Positions 57,840 to 64,000 of a stretch of DNA of 64,000 bases are shown here, piece after piece. Made by a program: the position numbers and the translations under genes. Below the pieces are notes generated by a model that saw nothing but the letters and a program-made list of their open reading frames with translations, was not told the DNA's origin and made no database searches. The stretch lies in assembly GCA_030248065.1 (NCBI GenBank), contig JASAMV010002688.1:124001-188000 (forward strand), read 5' to 3'. Origin of the DNA: Rhynchonema sp. JSB1_4 (Eukaryota; Nematoda; Chromadorea; Monhysterida; Xyalidae). The stretch's first letter is position 1; the number at the start of each line of letters is the position of its first letter.

Positions 57840-60800
57840 ACCCCTCGGTTTTTGATGAGGCTACAGAATTATCCGCCCTAAACGTGCTTCTGTTTTGTTT
57901 CCAGTGACACTGCGCTTGTTTGTGATGCAGTCTCCAAAAGTGATTGGTGTTTCGTGTCGATGAAATTATAAACTGACTGGAGTTGCGCTGACCCCCAGAT
58001 TTTCGTCAATTTTAACATGGTGTCAAGCCACGACAGGCACCAATGATGTATGTACACGCATACCGTTTACATACTGTCTCAAACTGTGTTCCACAAAAAG
58101 AAAACGCAAGAAGAAAAAACTTTGTCCCAAATCTGGTCCGAATGTTTGCAGCCAAGCACCAGGCATATCCGCAATAAAACAGCAATAAAAGTTATTAGCA
58201 ACGCACACACTCGTTACAATACGCTAGCAGATCAGACCGGACCTCCTTGCTGTGCATCCCCCAATCTCTATAGGTCTCTGCCACAAGACAACAGAAATCA
58301 TCGTCGCTAATAAATGAAGTGCAAGTCAGACGGCACAATAATAATTTGATAAACGGTAGCTGTAAACAAACAAGCCGAGAGCGTCTGTTTTCTGCGAGGC
58401 GGAGGAAACTTTTCTCCGAAACAACAGCTGTCTCATTCCAGTCAAATGGTCATTTTATGACCAATCTCGTACATGTATATGTAAGTACATACGTTCGCTC
58501 ACTACGGGTCCTGGCGTTGTGTACACAATAATCCCCTCTAAAGGTCTCCCTTCACTGCTCGTCGCATGGTGAACTTTCATATAACGTGAACAGGACAAGT
58601 CAGCAACGCTAATCATCAGCCGCAATCACGACCGTGCCTTGTGACCTTTGACAGTGCATAAATGTAACGCGATTGTACCCCATGATCTGATGATGATGAT
58701 AACCATCAATGCATTATGCCCGGTCATGGTGGCAGAAGCGCTCGGTCCACCACCCAACACAGTATAATGCTGGACGGAGTGACCTATATCTGTGCATCTG
58801 TCTGACTGTACAAGTGCGGCATAGTTTTTAGACTTTGTATTTTAATTTTTCTCTGTGTGTGTGGCTTTTGGTTACTATTTGCAATTCTTTTTTTGTTGGA
58901 ATTTTTTTTAAACCCAGTTTATAGTAAACACAAAAAATTATGTAGAGCATACACAGATGACATGCCATGTGCACTGTCGCGATCACCAGTGCACGAACGA
59001 CACTTTCACTTGCACTATTCGATGATTAGTAGCCGATACAGTGATAAGATCAGCATCAATCACCAACCACTCACCACCAACAATGTTCAGCCAAGCGTTC
59101 ATCACCACCAAAGCCACGGGTACACGCTTGTCCATGCGCACATAGGGCACCCACGCGTGTCAGACTGGCCACCCACATGCCTGCGTTTGATACCGACTCC
59201 ATCTCAGTAAGTATACATACATACGTTTTTCGACTACTTTTTCACTTACTAGCAGTAGCCACCAATCATCATGTCAATGTCACGTACACAATAAAGTGAA
59301 CATCTATTGTTGTTGGCGCATTCCATTCACCGAGTTCACTATCAAGATCATACACATTTGTTTTGAAAATCGAACGCTGGTGTTTGCGCATGGACGACTC
59401 AACAATCTTGTCATGCACACAATGTTGTAGTGCCTACACACAACATACCTACATTGAATACCATGAGAATGTCGTACGTCCTGTACTTCACTCTCGAGCA
59501 GTGCACATATACCTGTTACAACAATTACTTGCAACCTGAATCCTCTTCATATATTGCACGGCAGTCTCAATTCCCAATGGTCACATTAACAATGTTCCGA
59601 AACGAGCGTACACGGCGCTTCGTCCAGCCAAAAAGAGTTCATTTGACAATGGCTGGCCGACGATGACATGTTTATTACAATTTATGCATATCATATTGCA
59701 ATAATAATCAAAAATGAAAAATGAACGCGCCGCTCCCGGCGTCGTGGCTGCATGCGTGCGTAGTAGGCGCAGTAGGCACAACGTACATACACAGATTTGA
59801 AAAATTCACGGCAATTCATTTATTCCCAAAAATGTATAACTAGCTTGTTGCGGGCGTGTACCACTAACGATTTTGAAACAGGTACACTGTACATACATGC
59901 GTATGTTATGGTTGAACATGCACGTTTGATTTCCCTGATATGAATATCAGGAAACGTACATATGTACACACATACAACAGAAGCCGGGGGCCAACAGATG
60001 CCAGAAATCGGCTTGTCACATCAAATTAGTTCAAAATTAACCCGTACCATATATGTATGTACCTAACACAGCTACTCTCGTGTCAATGTCAATTATAATA
60101 AACTTGTCTCGACACTGCTGCTTTCCCATGCTGCTGTATGCCCACGCACCAATATGTTATTTGAAGAGTACAAGAGTATGACTGAAATTTTTGTCCACTC
60201 GTTACATTATATTTTGTTGTTTTGCAACACGTATTCACAGTCGCAGCAGTTATGCGCTTGTACAATGCTGCATCTCATTTTCTATTATATTCGATCAGTT
60301 TTGCAAACAGATTACCTTGCTTTAAAATTTCTCAACAACACGAGTTTATCATGATTTGGTTCACACTGTCTCCCTGTGCTCCTTAATGACCATTTATTTA
60401 CGAACTTGATCATCAGCATAGCAGCATGCAGTGGCTTATATCACGGTGGTAAACTCAAGTGGTCAAATCACTTCGTCAACTCAAATTGTAGAATCGTCAA
60501 CTCACCAGCGAATGCCATGTACTATTTCTCGCGCTCACCGGCTGCTGTACAGTACAGCTCTGTGTACTCGCCCATACAGTCTGACTATTTTGCATTTTCA
60601 TGATTAGTATAGTACCTATCACTTACTCGTTATTAATACAGTTGCAGTGACAATTACAGTAAACCCTCATTGCATAAACAGCGATCTTCCAGCTGCCAAC
60701 TGTGACAGCAAGTACACAGGGAGCGAAGTAAGTACCCCTCAGTCGGGCAGGACAGTATTTGTGTTGAGCGCGGGTTAATGATGGTGAGCGTGATTTACGA

Positions 60801-61320
60801 ACATGCCATCATTTGGTGGGTGCTCGTAAAACCAGCCGTCGTCGTCGTTGTGCGCATCAGGACGGTGAGCGCGCAAGACGACCATAAAAACACACACAAC
60901 CGGGCGGAACAGGCGACCTTTTATGGCGCACGACCCCTCGATACTCTCTCTCTCCGATCTTTTCATGTTGATTATAAAAATCCATAAAAAGTTGCTAAAG
61001 AGTCGTCAGCCTCGCCTCGATTCACATAAACACACTTTGGTCGGATGTACCGACGGAGATGTGTTATTGCATACGTTTTTTGAGTAACTTTCGACAGCGC
61101 ATGGAGGATAAGAGTGTGGTAAAAGCCAGCACCTTGTTCTGATACCCATACCCCCAGACATGTTACGGATGGAAGTATACGTATTCCGCAAAAATACACC
61201 CGAATATGGCCGACCATTTTGGAAAAACATGCATGCCTGTCCCCACCCCGGGCAGAAGAATGATGGATAGCTTGTATGGCAGGTAACGCTGGCCCCCAGC
61301 CAGCACATGCCCTGCCCACA
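57840..61320. other. No supported exon
   Basis: About 3.5 kb where upstream neurobeachin exons (minus strand) might lie. I searched by eye for the upstream PH sequence and did not find it. The frames are short and Cys/His/Thr-rich, as expected from low-complexity CATACATGTA-type sequence. Confidence 0.35.
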
Positions 61321-61330
61321 GCCAGGAGTC

Positions 61331-61340
61331 GGGGGGGGGG

Positions 61341-61383
<43 letters not shown>

Positions 61384-61445
61384 GAAAAAAAAAAACACAC
61401 CCCCCAAAAACAATAAAAAAAAAAAAAAAAAAAAAACAACACCCC

Positions 61446-61496
<51 letters not shown>

Positions 61497-61524
61497 CCCC
61501 CCCCCCCCCCCCCCCCCCCCCCCC
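61331..61524. repeat. Poly-G/poly-C/poly-A low-complexity tract
   Basis: G14, then a long C run, then an A-rich 50-mer, then a second C run broken by AA and a T. CTGCCCACAGC occurs just outside both ends, as a direct repeat. The tract keeps long glycine and proline frames open that are not genes. It could be a real homopolymer block or a base-calling or gap-closing fault. Confidence 0.9.
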
Positions 61525-63680
61525 TGCCCACAGCAGGTGTACCTATACCTAGTATATGGGGAGTGAATGTGCGCACTTTATCACACATTGATCAGTGTGT
61601 AGATCACCAACGCTCGGCGGGTGGCTCGCTTAAAAGGTAAAGAACGAGGCGCTCCAAACTTGGCGCATACTTGCTGCGCATCGCTGACACTAACTGCCGC
61701 AAATTGATCATCCGCCACTCGCAATTCCGCTGATATATTGCACAGCACGATATTTCTCCAACACTTTGCACATTTTGGCTTGCGCTAACTTCTCATGACA
61801 CTAAAACTTCGTGTACAGCACGCGCAAGATTACGCTGATTTCATTCAACAAAGCACAGGGAAGGTGAACTTGAGCCCCCGGTTGTATTTCTTTGCCATCC
61901 CACCATTTCAACTTTGCACAGAGCCACCGATGTCATGAGCGTGATTAAATACCAATAAGCGTACCACAATCAATCATTCGAGTCACAAAGTACCGAGTGA
62001 CAGGCCCATTTTGCTAAATACGCGCATGAACTGTGCATGTCATAATGCTAGAGACTGACGACAGTATTATCTCACTTATCATCACCACTCTCTGCACAGT
62101 CGCAAAGAGCACGGCACAAATAGGCCATCTGGGAATTGCGTAAGACGGAGTGAATACGGCTTATAGCGCGCGAGTCACTGCTTACATTTTGATACATCAA
62201 GCATCTGGCAGCAGGGCAGTGCAACCCAGCATTATCTTGGCATCTCAAGACACACACACACACACGCAGGCACACATTGGGTGATATGGCTGTGGTGTTG
62301 TATCATGAGAGAGCGCGGAACGATCAAGCTAATGGCCAGATAATAACTACCGGTCGTGGTCGCATACGCACACACAAATAATGGACTGCAGGGCTTAGTC
62401 GTTGACTGGCACTGCCACTTGGGACCATTCAGCAGCTCATATGTCCTACGCGTTCGTGTGGCTGGAATGTCTTGCAAATCGTGAAGCTCTATTCCAACTT
62501 TATTTTCGCAAAAAAACACATGAAAAATGCTGTCATGCAGATTTTCAGCGTTTGGCAAACAACAATCCATCCCCTGACGTGTGCGGGATGGGGGCACACA
62601 GTAGGGTCGCGACCGACGCTCGGACGCATCAACGAGCGCGACATCAAGTCAATAATTCATGTAGCATTTGGACATCGAAGCAGCAGCAGCAGCACCACAG
62701 CTCGCACACACGCACTATCGCCAACCGAGCCAGCCATGTTCCCGTGTACGTGGCTGATTGATGGACTGCATGCTGATTGGCTGCAGCGACGGTCGTTCCG
62801 ACTCCGCCCTCACACTGCACTGCACCGTTCTTGTTGTTGTTGTTGTCGCAAGTCGACAGCGCATCTTTTGGCTGCACACCGAATGCACGTTCAAATATAC
62901 GACAAAACACCAGAACGTGCACGGTTTTCTACCTTTATAGTAACGGTCGTTTAACGGTTAGTCGAACTTCCGAAAGTTGCCACATATACAGGCACAGGCA
63001 GCGGGGCTCGCATTGTAATGTGACTTTCGTTCAGCCAACACCCACCACAACATTTGGTGCCGGCGCGGAAACAAACTTTTGAGTGACAATGGCCAATTGT
63101 GCACTCGCCAATCGTTATTTATCACTGAGCGCAGTTCACCCGTTAAATCTATGTCTTGTGCTGCGAGCGCGCGCGCGCCACCCCGCCACAGCTGGCCATG
63201 GCATCCCAGGCACGGGAGACCATCACAACAATATGCATTATAAGTGCCACAACCGACCTAAACAACTTTAACGCTCAACCAAACCAAGTCACACTGTCTT
63301 CTTTATCTATATCAGGGCGTATACTGTTCTGTCTGTTCCAACATGGTGTTGAGTTGTGAAGCAAAAACTAAGTGAGCGTTGCAGCAGCAGTGGCCAATTG
63401 CGCTCCACTCAATGCGGCACACACACTTGGGCTCGTTATTGCGCAATGCACAACGCCATTACAATTGAATTATTGTACAGACGCGAACCTGCTATTGTTG
63501 TTCTTAGCCATCCTTAAACCTCACGTGTCCGCCTGTTGTTCACGTCTATATTTCTCGACGTATGTAATTTCCGAATCCGACACCAACTTCGGACTTCAGA
63601 ACAACGCGGTTGCAAAGGCGCAATAAAAGTATCGAATAGAATTTGACTGAATCAAATCGAATCTCCACCCACTTGTTGCC
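61525..63680. other. Upstream region of mab-21
   Basis: No exon seen before the mab-21 start. Promoter and 5' leader are expected here, but I see no TATA box or initiator I would defend. CACACACA, GCAGCAGCAGCA and TTGTTGTTGTTG microsatellites are present at 62252-62264, 62681-62694 and 62830-62846. Confidence 0.4.
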
Positions 63681-63875
63681 ATGCTGGGCCAACCGCAACT
63701 GGCATTGTACAACATCACGCACTACTACAACACCAAAGTGGCCGAACGCAAACAGACGATCGCCAAAACCATCCACAGCATATGCAAGATCGTTCAGGAC
63801 ATATTCAAGGAGGTCGAGACGCAGGAGCCCAGGTTCATCAGCACCGTCGTCGAGAACAACGGACGATATGAAGGG
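63681..63875 (+). CDS. mab-21: MAB-21 family protein, first coding exon
   Basis: Sixty-five codons from ATG to a GTACG donor in phase 0; the gene continues beyond the window. The peptide starts MLGQPQLALYNITHYYNTKV, then RKQTIAKTIHSICKIVQD and EVETQEPRFISTVVENNGR, the conserved N-terminus of MAB-21 and MAB21L1/2. The family has a nucleotidyltransferase (cGAS-like) fold and works in cell-fate decisions; in C. elegans mab-21 specifies male tail rays. The start is secure because the family begins at this residue. Its promoter should lie at about 61.5-63.7 kb. Confidence 0.92.
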
Positions 63876-64000
63876 GTACGTGGTGGCGCAGTTTGTGAGC
63901 ATTATAGCATCAGCATCAGTTGCCCTTGGTGAACAACAGCCACCCTTCACTTAATATTTGTGGCTTCCGCTGGATTATATCCAAAAAATAGTTGCCTGGA

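Noticed and set aside
59430..59666. Plus-strand frame as an upstream exon of a gene
   Set aside because: No domain, no splice-site support, and the wrong strand for neurobeachin.
61163..61552. Poly-glycine and poly-proline frames
   Set aside because: Direct translations of the G/C homopolymer block.

Overview
This window is animal DNA, almost certainly from a nematode. The coding parts are short exons with GT-AG introns, and the recognisable proteins look worm-like. They include an HMG-box protein very close to C. elegans HMG-1.2, an ODR-2/HOT-type Ly-6 protein and a MAB-21 start exon. GCCTAA runs, the complement of the nematode telomere unit TTAGGC, also occur inside the window. I assign no species.

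Layout from left to right: 1-4.1 kb has no gene I can support. At 4.9-7.1 kb (+) is a complete five-exon UBL3/MUB gene with a CaaX end, and a hAT-type element sits 94 bp before its start codon. At 11.2-18.3 kb (+) is a two-HMG-box gene. Two related hAT MITEs lie in its introns, and its intron 5 holds a nest of transposons inserted one inside another. A long foldback follows at 18.4-19.0 kb. At 22.2-23.9 kb (-) are the last two exons of an ODR-2/HOT-like GPI-anchored protein. From 24 to 36.5 kb I see only repeats. At 36.6-37.5 kb (+) is a complete two-exon ARL6 (BBS3) gene, convergent with a synaptotagmin on the minus strand (38.4-41.7 kb). At 45.9-56.9 kb (-) are the last 17 exons of a neurobeachin/LRBA (SEL-2-like) gene, giving 781 residues of PH-BEACH-WD40. 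A palindromic element, a minisatellite and a poly-G/poly-C tract follow. The window ends in the first coding exon of mab-21 (63.7 kb, +).

The genes form no operon. Several have roles in cilia, neurons, membrane traffic or chemosensation: ARL6 for BBSome recruitment, synaptotagmin for exocytosis, neurobeachin for membrane-protein traffic, ODR-2 for olfaction, and UBL3 as a prenylated membrane ubiquitin fold.

The most unusual signal is a ten-base word, TGATGTTTCA. I count 15 exact copies on the two strands, where chance predicts about 0.1. Copies lie 5-13 bases inside intron donors, exactly at intron acceptors, and scattered through non-coding DNA. Its core matches the TGTTTCA core of the upstream motif that drives nematode 21U/piRNA genes. 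The second strong result is a set of hAT-type elements, five of them with perfect 8-bp target duplications read directly from the sequence, including a four-level nest.
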